Assembly: GCA_964019165.1 (NCBI GenBank)
Contig: OZ025286.1
Coordinates: forward strand, 10,224,688-10,288,687
Origin: Mastigias papua
Taxonomy: Eukaryota; Cnidaria; Scyphozoa; Rhizostomeae; Mastigiidae
DNA length: 64,000 nt
Reading direction: 5' to 3'
The translations under genes were made by a program, and so were the position numbers. The number at the start of each line of letters is the position of its first letter. Positions within the stretch are counted from its first letter, which is position 1. Below are positions 40,717-49,999 of the stretch, one piece after another. The notes beneath the pieces are model-generated. The model saw only the letters and a list, made by a program, of their open reading frames with translations, was not told where the DNA came from and did no database searches.

Positions 40717-42129
40717 ATACGAAAAAGATATAATTTTGTCTATAACGTTCATGGCTAGTTGGCTATCACCTTTGGGGTTGAGATGCAAACCTTTTCTGCC
40801 AAGATGACGTTCTGTTATGTTCTGCTGTCGTAGGATGTCGATGTTCATCGTTTTTAAGGCTCTGTTAAATTCATTCACTTTACCATTAAGATGTTTCTTG
40901 TCAGCACGTCTGATTATTTCAGAGACAATGACGTGGCAGTTGGGTAGCGACTTCTGAATCATGTCGATAAGCGATTTAATTCCAATCACCATTTGGTTTG
41001 CTGATAATCGATCAAGGTCGTTAGTACCCACCATCAGAATAATCTTGCTTGGCTTCTTCTTGATAAGAGGTTTGAGGTAATCATGCATATCTTTTATGGT
41101 GGAGCCTCTAAAACATCTCACTTTCGTATGATACCTACGACTAAGTGTTGTTTCGTTGATGTTTCCAACCATACTGTCTCCAGCTATAAGAACTGTATTT
41201 TTGGGCCAGATATTGTTTTGGTCATCATCCTGCTGAGGCATTTGGGAGGCATCATTTCTAGAGATTTCTTGGGACTGCGTTTCATTCAAAGATGCGGAGG
41301 CGGATTCAGTACTCTGCGGTGCAGCGCAGACGACGGATTCAGGAGCTGGTGAGGCCGTTGTTGTTTGTACAGGTACAGTCGTTGCATCATGTTTTTCATT
41401 GACTTCATTGTGTGAAATTTCTTTCGATTTTTTCTTTTGTTTTCCCTTTCTTTTTATCTTCTTTGTGGCTCTATTGTTATTTTCAACAATCTCGAGACTT
41501 TCGTACACAATAGGTGATTTCAAAGGGGCATTCTCTTTGCTTACAATCGAGGTAGGTTCCTTTGTCTTTTCTGAGTTGTTTACCTTCCCATCTGCGGAGA
41601 CTCCATGGCCCAATTTTAATTTCAGAGAAAAATTTTCCTCCAGTAATGCGATGTTTGTGCTGCGTTCAATTTGAAGTAGACTTTGCAACTCGACAACTGA
41701 TTTCGCAAGTCGCTCAAAGCTAATATAGATATCTGCAGGAGGAGACTGCACGGATCTATCAGGCATGCATGGTGATTTATCGAGAGTGTTGGTAGCTGCT
41801 GAGAACAGTGGCCTTCGAGGTGGCGTTGAGACTCCGTCAAGAAACTTGAAAAATGAATCATTGAAGCAAGCCTCCTTAGCATTCTCTTCTTCATGTCTGG
41901 CATTAATTGGTTCGCCTTCTGCATCTTCCGGTAAGTCTATTGAGTCTGCCATCGCAGCATCCCTGTCTTCATCAGACTTCAGTTTCAGTAGGCCCTGATT
42001 GATCACCGTCAAGAGTCTCGAAGCAAGCTCTTCTTTCTTTCCTAGTATCGATAGATTTCGTTTCGAAAGCTCGGCTTTTAATTCGCCAACCTTTAATTTC
42101 TTTATTGCAGCGGCATTTAACTCGCTCAT
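40714..42129 (-). CDS. Non-LTR D ORF1: SAP domain plus SGNH-like esterase domain
   Basis: 471 aa. A SAP-type DNA-binding helix pair spans residues about 8-44 (LKVGELKAELSKRNLSILG). The middle is low-complexity and Lys-rich (KKIKRKGKQKKKSK near 225). The C-terminal SGNH/GDSL-like domain has VLIAGDSMVGN (Ser), MVGTNDLD (block III) and RKGLHLNPKG (His). The Asp expected three residues before that His is Lys here. Esterase-bearing ORF1 proteins are known in CR1-like elements and are thought to act in RNA/membrane association. That role is family inference. Confidence 0.9.
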   Translation of the reverse strand: MSELNAAAIKKLKVGELKAELSKRNLSILGKKEELASRLLTVINQGLLKLKSDEDRDAAMADSIDLPEDAEGEPINARHEEENAKEACFNDSFFKFLDGVSTPPRRPLFSAATNTLDKSPCMPDRSVQSPPADIYISFERLAKSVVELQSLLQIERSTNIALLEENFSLKLKLGHGVSADGKVNNSEKTKEPTSIVSKENAPLKSPIVYESLEIVENNNRATKKIKRKGKQKKKSKEISHNEVNEKHDATTVPVQTTTASPAPESVVCAAPQSTESASASLNETQSQEISRNDASQMPQQDDDQNNIWPKNTVLIAGDSMVGNINETTLSRRYHTKVRCFRGSTIKDMHDYLKPLIKKKPSKIILMVGTNDLDRLSANQMVIGIKSLIDMIQKSLPNCHVIVSEIIRRADKKHLNGKVNEFNRALKTMNIDILRQQNITERHLGRKGLHLNPKGDSQLAMNVIDKIISFSY

Positions 42130-42249
42130 ACTTATTTTCTTTCAAAATTTACTGGAAAACAATTCAGTAAGTTTAGCATCTACCGCAACGTGCGCCCACT
42201 TCCTCAATCCTCCAATCAGGCCTCAGAAATCTAGTACTAAATTTTCTTA

Positions 42250-43210
42250 ACTTTTTGAGTAGCCACATACTATCTATTTTAAGTCACTTATTTGTTGAAA
42301 CTTTATTTTGTAGGTATCATTATCTGAAATAACAGTTCTTGCTAGCAGGGTACAATATACTAATCATGTGGCAACACATTTGTTTTACACATTTTAAGGA
42401 GTCCCCCAAAGTTTCTTGCCCAGGGCCCTAACAAACGTAACTGCGGGACTGGTATGTCCAGAAAATAATCCTCATGGCAAGTCCCTGGAACCTCTTTCCA
42501 TCACTTATTCCTCTATTTATATCTCAGGGGTACAAGCAGGATCATCGGGATGTCCTATAATAAAGGAGCTCCACTCCTGGTGCAATCCTGATTTGCCCCT
42601 CCTCATCAGATGGTCAAGTATAAAACTGGTTCTATTGCTCACAATATTGAAAAGGTGAATCAAACTTTGAAGTGGGCAATTTTCCAAGCAAGATGCAAAC
42701 AAAAACACAAGTTTATCTGTGACTGATCCAATAGGCCCACTCATGATGCCAAAACATTCCATTGGTCATGAACCCATGATGAATAATAGGGGAACACTTC
42801 TGTGACCACGTTACTTATGGAAACAAGCCACTTAGGTAGCTTACAGCATTTTAAGAAGTAGAAATAACATGGTAAGAAATTAATTATATCCCTAATCTTT
42901 GGCAACAGATATGCCTGATCAAGAATAAACAAGGAGAACTTTCAGTAGTTATAGGTCATTTACTTGTCAAAATAAGACTGTAATATTTCATTTTTTATAT
43001 CTAATAGAAATTAAATCTTATTTTGTTTTTCTTTATGGTACTCTAGTACTCTACATTATTTGTTTTCAAAATTTTCCAACTCCCCTGTAACCATTTCAAG
43101 CCCAATTACTACTTATCAAATTTCCCCTGACATAGATCACCTTCACAGCTATAAAGAACTTGTATAGTAATTTATAAAACAGTTCTTGATCATAATTCAG
43201 TTGCTATACT
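42250..43210. repeat. Non-coding stretch holding one arm of a diverged inverted repeat
   Basis: Segments 42650-42780 and 43180-43225 match, in reverse complement, 48340-48480 and 48225-48260 (for example AAAACATTCCAT within both, and ATAATTCAGTTGCTATACTC against its complement). The left arm carries about 390 extra bp between the matches. No gene is seen. Confidence 0.6.
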
Positions 43211-43431
43211 CTGTTGGGTGGTGTTATCCACGGACAACACATACATAAATTAGCATAAATTACCCTATATTACATAATCTAGACCTCATGCTTGGTATCG
43301 CTCTCAGAGATTTATCATGGTATGATCAACACACGTTGTTTATTATTGTGTCCTTTGATTTGATTATATCGAGATAACACTAGTGACAGGAGCTTTTTGA
43401 ACCCTATTACCATTCTGCTTTAAATATTGTC

Positions 43432-44355
43432 TTCAGTAAACTAGAGAAGTTCACCGGTAACGGGAACGTCAACCTAAATGAGTGGCTCAAAAGTTTTGGG
43501 CGTTGCTGTGTCATCGCGGACAAACAAGATGACCATGTTCGCGGCCAGATTTTAATGCTTTGCGTTAGTGGTCGCGCCGAAGCTTGCCTTGATCAATTTG
43601 ATGATTCTAAACAAGAACCCCAGAAATTTAGCGCCCTAAAAGAACAGTTAAAAGCTATCTTCGACTCACCTTCAGATCGTGGAGCTAAAATGGCGGATTT
43701 CGAGCAACGCATTCGAAATATCGACGAAAGTGAGGAAGAGTTTATGACCAGCCTCATACAAACATTTCGTACTGCCAATCCGTCTGCCGCAAACGAAGAA
43801 ATAAACCGTGCAGTTAAAAGAAAATTCTTGCAAGGGATCCCTGTGAATTTGCGACGCTACCTTTTCATTTTCTGCAACAATCCTTACGATACAACAGTTA
43901 GCCCACAAGATCTAAAGGCCAGTCGGGATGCCATTATCCACCTGTCAGCTTCCACATCCGGTCCATTCCACGAAACATCTCCCCCCAAAGTCCTTGCTAC
44001 CAGCCCAACTACCAGCCCCCCAGACTCTTCAGCCCCCCTTGCCGATCCTACCCTCGCTGCAATCATGTTGCTGTCCTCGAAATTCGATGCGCAAGCCCAA
44101 ATCACACAAAAGAAGCTGGAAGCACAACAAGACGAAATAAATGCTTTGAGAAGCCAATTTTCGGTTCCGGTGTCATCACCATCACAGCAACACCAACAGT
44201 TCCAGCCGAGAGGCAGACAACAACGCCCACGTTACACGCAGAATTCCCGTAGGCCATTTCAATACCCTGCTATACAATTCCAGTCTGATGGATTTCACAT
44301 GAGCCAATCTTCTGATGTCAACATCCGTTGCCATTTCTGTCACGGCCTAAATTAT
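43432..44355 (+). pseudogene. gag: Gypsy 2 gag, cut inside the zinc knuckle
   Basis: Open from about 43432 (KLEKFTGNGNVNLNEWL, the usual capsid start) through a retrotrans_gag domain (FDSPSDRGAKMADFEQRI, KRKFLQGIP) and a Gln/Pro-rich linker, to the first half of a CCHC knuckle (RCHFCHGLN). Here the GGGGCGCC transposon begins at 44356. The apparent reading frame beyond is inverted-repeat sequence. The second half of the knuckle (KRDC equivalent) lies after 45662, one base out of frame. Confidence 0.85.
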
Positions 44356-44499
44356 GGGGCGCCAATGCAGACAATATTCGGACTTAAAATATATGTTCCT
44401 GTTTTCATTTATATGGGCGGTTTTTCAAATATATCTGCGCAAATTGGAGCATGTCATACTTATTTTTTATGTGCTCTTCAAAATTCTGTATATGCTTCA

Positions 44500-44712
44500 C
44501 TTTTATATGCTGTTCAGATATTTTATATGCTGTTCAAAATTTTATATGCCGTTCAGAATTTTTATATGCTGTTCAGATATTTTATATGCTGTTCAAAATT
44601 TTATATGCCGTTCAGAATTTTTATATGCTGTTCAGATATTTTACATGCTGTTCACAATTGATATGCTGTTCAAAATTTTTATATGCTGTTCAAATTTTTT
44701 ATATGCTAATTG
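44500..44712 (+). repeat. Tandem TATATGCTGTTCA array, left arm
   Basis: About ten units of roughly 20 bp (TTTTATATGCTGTTCAGATA and near variants). The mirror array is at about 45352-45518 in the right arm. Confidence 0.85.
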
Positions 44713-44814
44713 AAATGCAGATTTATTTTCATAAATTATGCTATGTCATCCAACATGAAGTACCAGATGCGCGCAATGCAAATATTGTTCATCGCTTTCA
44801 CGATGGACGGGTCT

Positions 44815-45198
44815 TCAACCATTGACATTGAATTTGGCTATATCTTTCCACCTAAAATGCTTTTCGCGGAGAAATAAGATTTGAGATGGTGACAAAATGG
44901 TAGAGGGTCGCCCACGTTGTCCGCCTCTTGCAACCTCCGGTTGAAAACTTGCATCATTTTGACCCTCAAGATACATAGTGCCTTCCCGTTTGGTATGGAA
45001 GAAGTCATAAATTTTGTGAAATGAATTATTAAGCGCAGTACATTGCGCGTGACCTTCGCTGCATTCTATGAGATTCTGCACAAGTAATGAAAAGGAAATG
45101 CAACATTCTTGCAGTCTTGAAATCACAACTTCTATCTTATCTACTGAGATCGCTGTCCATTCACCCTCAGTGAGAGAAGCAAGCTGGCTATACTCCAT
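44815..45198 (-). pseudogene. Truncated helix-turn-helix protein inside the GGGGCGCC element
   Basis: 127 codons from an ATG at 45198. A helical N-terminus (VDKIEVVISRLQECC) leads to GGQRGRPSTILSPSQILFLREKHFRWKDIAKF, which resembles the GRP-motif helix-turn-helix that precedes an integrase-like core in several invertebrate transposase-like proteins. The frame ends there, and the catalytic part is absent. It is probably a relic of the autonomous parent's transposase. Confidence 0.5.
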
Positions 45199-45662
45199 CT
45201 ATAAAGATGTACAACCCTGTTTGAAAGCAGCAAAATCTGCCTGACTGGTACTCTCCATCTTCACACGGCAAGGCCCTCGACGAAGCGCAATCACATTTGA
45301 CACTTCATGTCATTACATAAATCATGTACATAAATCTACATTTCTAATTAGCATATAAAAGTTTTGAACAGCATATAAAATCTTAAACAGCATACAAAAT
45401 TTTAAACAGCATATAAAATATCTGAACAGCATATAAAATTTTGAACAGCATATAAAATATCTGAACAGCATACAAAATTTTGAACAGCATAGACAATATC
45501 TGAACAGCATATAAACATAAAGCATATACAGAATTTTGAAGAGCACATAAAAAATAAGTATGACATGCTCCAATTTGCGCAGATATATTTGAAAACCACC
45601 CATATATATCAAAACAGGAACATATATTTTAAGTCCGAATATTGTCTGCATTGGCGCCCCAT

Positions 45663-46058
45663 ACTAAATCATTTCAAACGGGACTGCCTCGCTTTTAAAC
45701 AACAACAACAACCACATTTTGATAAATCCAATCAGCAGTAGGAAAACTTCTGGGGCTCTCAGTAGAGGGTCATACCGACAGAGCCCAACATCCTTCTCCT
45801 TTGACCCCCCAAGATAATGAAAGATTTGGTGAAAACCAACACCCTGCCCCCCTTCTTTGGCTAACTGGAAAATTAAATGGACAACCTCTTGACATGTTAT
45901 TGGACTCTGGCGCCTCCATTTGCTGTCTTGCCCTGCGCTGTTTTACTTCTAGTCCAAACCTACAAAATCTTCCTGTTAAACCACATTTTGGTCCTGGCAT
46001 AATGAGTGCTAATGGCACACTACTTAAACTGTATGGACTTGTCAACCTACCTTTAACT
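45663..46058 (+). pseudogene. Gypsy 2 gag end and aspartic protease, first part
   Basis: The zinc knuckle remainder near 45680-45740 is frame-shifted. From 45801 the protease reads GKLNGQPLDMLLDSGASICC (active-site DSGA) to about residue 85. It is interrupted at 46059 by the solo-LTR-like insertion. Confidence 0.8.
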
Positions 46059-46506
46059 TATAGGAACGTGAGTTGTTAGGTCCTATAGACTGCAGATGTT
46101 CGATAAGTGACATCCTTCGTTGATCCATGTTGTTGCGTATCATTATTTAACGTGCAGAGAACACGGAGGCAGAGAGCGGAGATGATGTGTTGACTGTACT
46201 CTGACTCTACTCTGACTGACTATACATTACAGATAACATGGATATATACATTAACATTGAACAACCAGAAATAAACATGATTTACGTAAAGGAAGGGTTA
46301 GGTTGTTGTTAGAGGATTGTTGAATAGGCTCATGGTGTGATGATTGCATAGAGAACAACAGAATAGGAATGACCAAGTGTGTGATGACAGGAGTGAGGTG
46401 TGGTGATGTCCCAGGTGTGCGATTAGAGAATGTGAATGAATGAAAAGAAGGAAAACCGGCATTGACTGAGAAATGGCCTAAGCTACAATGTTTACGTGTC
46501 ACTACA
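46059..46506 (-). mobile_element. Solo-LTR-like insertion, copy B (448 bp)
   Basis: Reverse copy of 18729-19165: on the minus strand it begins TGTAGTGACACG and ends CGTTCCTATA. The 4-bp duplication AACT is at 46055-46058 and 46507-46510. Deleting it with one AACT keeps the protease reading frame. Confidence 0.85.
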
Positions 46507-46510
46507 AACT

Positions 46511-47460
46511 GTTGGTAATCCTGCAATCTGTTACACTGTTGAATTTGTTGTTATTCATGATTTGCCGTACTCTTGCATTCTTGGTTTGAGTTTTCTTAAC
46601 CGACTCCAAAAATGGGGTATCGACAACACCAACCACACCCTTTTCCTCAACCAATCAGTTGTCCAAATGTCCAGTGACATTCCTCGCCTAGAAACTTTAT
46701 CCCTCACAACTAGTCAGAAGTTCACTATCCCTCCTGGACAGTCATTAAAAGTTTCTGTAATCGCCCGTGGTTCAGCCTTAAATTCATTTCGACCGGTGAC
46801 CAACTTACCATCTCTGATTGACAGTCACAAGCCTATAGAGGAACGTCTCAAAATCAGTGTTCTTCCAACTATCCAAGTTATTTCCCACCAGCATTCCAAG
46901 GCCTTACTCACTATCAGCAACCACTCACTTACTCCAAAAACCATTGGGAAAGGTACTAAATTAGCAACTGGGACATGTGCCTTTGAGGAAATTACCTGTG
47001 AACCTCTGGACAATGTTAATTTGTTACCTCATCCATTTCCCAACAATCACCCCAAAGCTGTATCGATGTTTTGACCTCAAAAATGCAACATCTCTCTCCT
47101 CCGCAACGACAACAAGCCACGCAACTCTTAACAGAATTCCAAGATGTCTTTACTTTATCAAATTCTAAGATAGGACGAGCAAACGTTATCCCGTTTGATG
47201 TCCAACTAGTACATTCCACGCCTATCTCCACCCCCCTACGTCGGGTCCCTCTCCACCAGCACCCTATTGTAAAAGAACTTCTCAAACATTATCAAGAATT
47301 GGGTTTAATTCAACATATCGATTCACCCTACTGTGCTGCCACCTTGTTAGTCCAAAAGAAAAATGTAGCCAATAGTGCCCATGTAACTGATAGATTCTGT
47401 CTTGTCGTTGACTACCGCTTTCTAAACAACGCCCTCACGGATTCAGGGTGGCCTGCACCC
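46511..47460 (+). pseudogene. pol: Gypsy 2 protease end and reverse-transcriptase start
   Basis: Protease C-terminus with VIHDLPYSCILGLSFL (46511 on), linker to a TGA at 47072. A shifted frame from 47071 carries the RT N-terminus (FDVQLVHSTPISTPLRRVP, LVVDYRFLN). The RT is cut at about 47460, before its catalytic motifs, where the LTR tail begins. Confidence 0.85.
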
Positions 47461-47506
47461 GTTGTTTATTATTGTGTCCTTTGATTTGATTATATCGAGA
47501 TAGCAG

Positions 47507-48640
47507 TGAACTGGTCAAAGACATTCGAGCACAAGACAGATAAAAACAGAGTAGAGTTAAGTTTTCACTTCATTCACTTCTTGGTTTAGTTACTATACTT
47601 TTCTCTTTCACTTGTTTTGCTGTGAAGGGATGGTATATCTTGTTGGATTTCACACTATTTATTTTCGTACCATTTATAAAGCTGTTAAAAAGTTACTTCT
47701 AGGTTTAAAATTCTTCCTAAAGCATCACTCACAATGTTCAGAATATGAGATAAACCCAGGTGACCAATATGAAACTGGACAATTCATAGTGCCCCTGTAA
47801 CTGAGAGAATATGACCATGTTGTCTTTTCACTTTTTTATGAGGACTATCATAACCCCTGCATATATCTATTTTTCTTCAGCTTCATTGTCTGTTTTAGAA
47901 AAATGAAACATAGTTCCAGTTACTGACTAGTGAAAGACAAATAATCCTTTCCTGTTCATCAACGAGCTCTTTGTGAGTATGATAAGAAGGCTAAAAAATT
48001 GCTGATTCAATCTAGTCTAAAATGCAAACCCAATGCTTTACACCAAATGGGGCATATCGTTGAGAAACACAAAACTGAAAAGCAAACCAAAAGCAAACTG
48101 TGGTAGTAAAAATTGACAAACATTTTCTGGTATGTGATGGGTATATTCTCTTGACTGTATTCTCTCTGTTTATTCTAAGTCTTATAGTGTCGAGCCTATG
48201 AGCATATTGCGTTATTGTCTTTTCCAGCCCATCTAACAGAGCATAGCAACTGAATTGTGATTAAGGACTGTTTCAACTGCTTTGAAAGTCGTATATAGCT
48301 GTTGAAGTCATCCATGTCTGGGAAAATAGGATAATTGACGCTATTTGGGTTCATGACCGACATGGAATGTTTTGCTCATGAATGGGCCTAAACCGAGTGG
48401 ATCAGATACCAATAAACCTGCGTGGTTGTTTGTATCTTGCGCGAGAAGTTGTTTAATTCAAAGTTTGACTCACCTTGTTAATACAGTCAACAAGAAAACC
48501 AGTTTTATCCTTTGAAAATAGTGCAAAATTCGTTAAAAATGGCAAAAATTAGTCGCTCTCACTGCAAACATGCTTCCAACATGGCGACGCTTCAAAATAT
48601 CGGCTTAAGAAAGGACGGGGGTAGATAGGGATTGTTGGTA
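47507..48640. other. Non-coding stretch with the second arm of the diverged inverted repeat
   Basis: 48225-48480 is the reverse complement of parts of 42650-43225. The rest shows no gene or recognisable element. Confidence 0.5.
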
Positions 48641-48681
48641 TGGTCTTTGAACACCTCTCGAAAAGGACTAGAGCAGGACTA

Positions 48682-48760
48682 GGTCGTTTGCAGCTCGTTT
48701 CAGGTGGTTTCAGGTGGTTTCAGGTGGTTTCAGGTGGTTTCAGCTCGTTTCAGGTCGTTT
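48682..48760 (+). repeat. Decameric minisatellite (copy 2)
   Basis: Units CAGGTGGTTT (four in a row) with CAGCTCGTTT and CAGGTCGTTT, followed by TAACTTTTATCAATTACG as at 36.1 kb (inverted). Confidence 0.85.
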
Positions 48761-48767
48761 TAACTTT

Positions 48768-49683
48768 TATCAATTACGATGATCTACCTGATATAATATC
48801 AACCGGAGAAACACATTTATATGCAGATGACATAACAGCTTTTGTAAAAGGGGAAAATGTAGATGAATGTGTTCCCAAGCTAAATGGTTTGGCAACAGAA
48901 ATGAATAATTGGTGTTTAGCAAACAAGATGATAATAAATGTAGGGAAAACAGAAACAATGATAATGACAAGAAAGCAGTTCATTGGCTCTCTTGCTCCGA
49001 TTAAAGTAGGGGAAAAGATAGTGGAATATAAAGAAGTGTCCAAAGTGCTGGAGGTTCATATAGACAATAAACTGGATTGGAATGCGCACACTGACAAAGT
49101 CTATAAAAAGTACTCAGCAATGATAGGCACGTTAAGAAAGGCCAGGTCCCTACCCACAAAGACACTAGAGGAAATTTACTACAAAATAGTGATTCCAAAA
49201 GTAATATATGGAATGCTTGTGTGGGGCACATGCTCACAAAATGTATTTGAAACAATCGAAAAGCAACATGCTAGAGCTGCAAAGTCAATAAAGAACATCC
49301 CCAGGAAAACTGAGTGGAAAAGAGTTCTGTAGACAGTAGGCTAAGATCCCATTATATACATATACAAAAGGAAGGTAGCAACTGAAATATAAAAAATATT
49401 GGAGGAGGGATATGAACAGCGACTGGGAAATGGCTTCAGAAAATCAAACATCAAGGAAGGGAAATTAGAAGTCACAAGATTGAATTCGGAACTCCAAAGA
49501 TACACTTTTAGCTACAGGGGGATTCTTGTTTGGAATGAAATATCGAACAATGTGAAACAAGTAAATAGTAAAGAGATCTTTAGGACAAAACTTAAAGAAG
49601 ATGCAGACAAATTAAGAAATCTAAATTTTTCTAGAGGAACTGTTTGCATAAGAAACAGACGTGCTGACTTTGTTTATTATTAA
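48768..49683 (+). pseudogene. Non-LTR fragment E: RT C-terminal half, 5'-truncated
   Basis: Begins abruptly within the RT (FINYDDLPD). It then has THLYADDITAFV (YADD), NKMIINVGKTETMI, LGTLRKARS-like thumb, and IYGMLVWGTCS. A TAG near 49330 and a frame break separate it from the C-terminal tail at 49399-49683 (YSYRGILVWNEI-like RYTFSYRGILVWNEIS). The 3' untranslated region runs towards the (TATG)n at 49818. It is truncated by normal 5' truncation or by the adjoining minisatellite element. Confidence 0.82.
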
Positions 49684-49999
49684 GGTTTGACCTCAAAAGT
49701 TAAAAAAAAATTGTAACTTTTAAGTTCTCCTTTTATCTTTTCAATTTTAAGTTGCAGGTCCACATCGGCCATCTAGAGGCCGCCATTTTCTACTAACCTG
49801 CATTATAAAATATATTATGTATGTATGTATGTATGTTTCATATAATATATTCCATTATTACAATAGTATGTACAATAAAAATAGCCCGGTTCTAAACAAT
49901 AGAACAAGGGCCGAGCAAATAAATGTTTCAAAATTAAAACGAAAAAAAAAAAGTAAAGCTACAGAGGATAAGAAACAACCATCAGTTCTAGATTTGATT

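Larger units (their letters stand above)
37539..42129 (-). mobile_element. Non-LTR retrotransposon D (CR1/Jockey-like), apparently intact
   Basis: Two uninterrupted ORFs (42129-40714 and 40713-37714) on the minus strand, a short 3' untranslated region, and an A-rich ATGAAA-type tail at about 37562-37539. The 5' end upstream of 42129 was not located. No stop or frameshift in about 4.4 kb of coding sequence suggests a young, possibly active copy. Confidence 0.88.
44356..45660 (-). mobile_element. Non-autonomous DNA transposon with GGGGCGCC ends and AT duplication (1,305 bp)
   Basis: The ends GGGGCGCCAATGCAGACAAT are inverted at 44356 and 45660. AT is present at 44354-44355 and 45661-45662. Each arm is about 350-370 bp. 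The outer 130 bp is unique, and the inner part is a tandem array of TATATGCTGTTCA units. The centre retains a minus-strand fragment of a helix-turn-helix protein. The superfamily is not assigned. Confidence 0.88.
43211..47506 (+). mobile_element. Gypsy-type LTR element 2, deleted remnant
   Basis: A candidate 5' LTR (43211 TGTTGGGTGG to 43378 GAGATAACA) shares its last 46 bp (GTTGTTTATTATTGTGTCC onward) with 47461-47506. There it is fused directly to the early RT, so most of pol and of the 3' LTR is deleted. Interior pieces in order: gag 43432-44355, a transposon, gag knuckle end and protease 45663-46058, a solo-LTR-like insertion, protease end 46511-47074, and RT start 47071-47460. Confidence 0.75.

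Noticed and set aside
43555..44661. One continuous gag protein through 44661
   Set aside because: After 44355 the frame runs into the inverted arm and TATATGCTGTTCA array of an inserted transposon. The gag-like sequence ends at the insertion.
46066..46498. A 5-bp ACGTG duplication as boundary of the insertion in Gypsy 2
   Set aside because: ACGTG lies inside the element: copy A at 18.7 kb shares sequence further out on both sides. The true boundary is the 4-bp AACT, which also keeps the protease frame.
48770..49255. Minus-strand open frames opposite the RT at 48.8-49.3 kb
   Set aside because: The plus strand carries YADD and thumb motifs. The minus-strand frames have only low-complexity hydrophobic residues.
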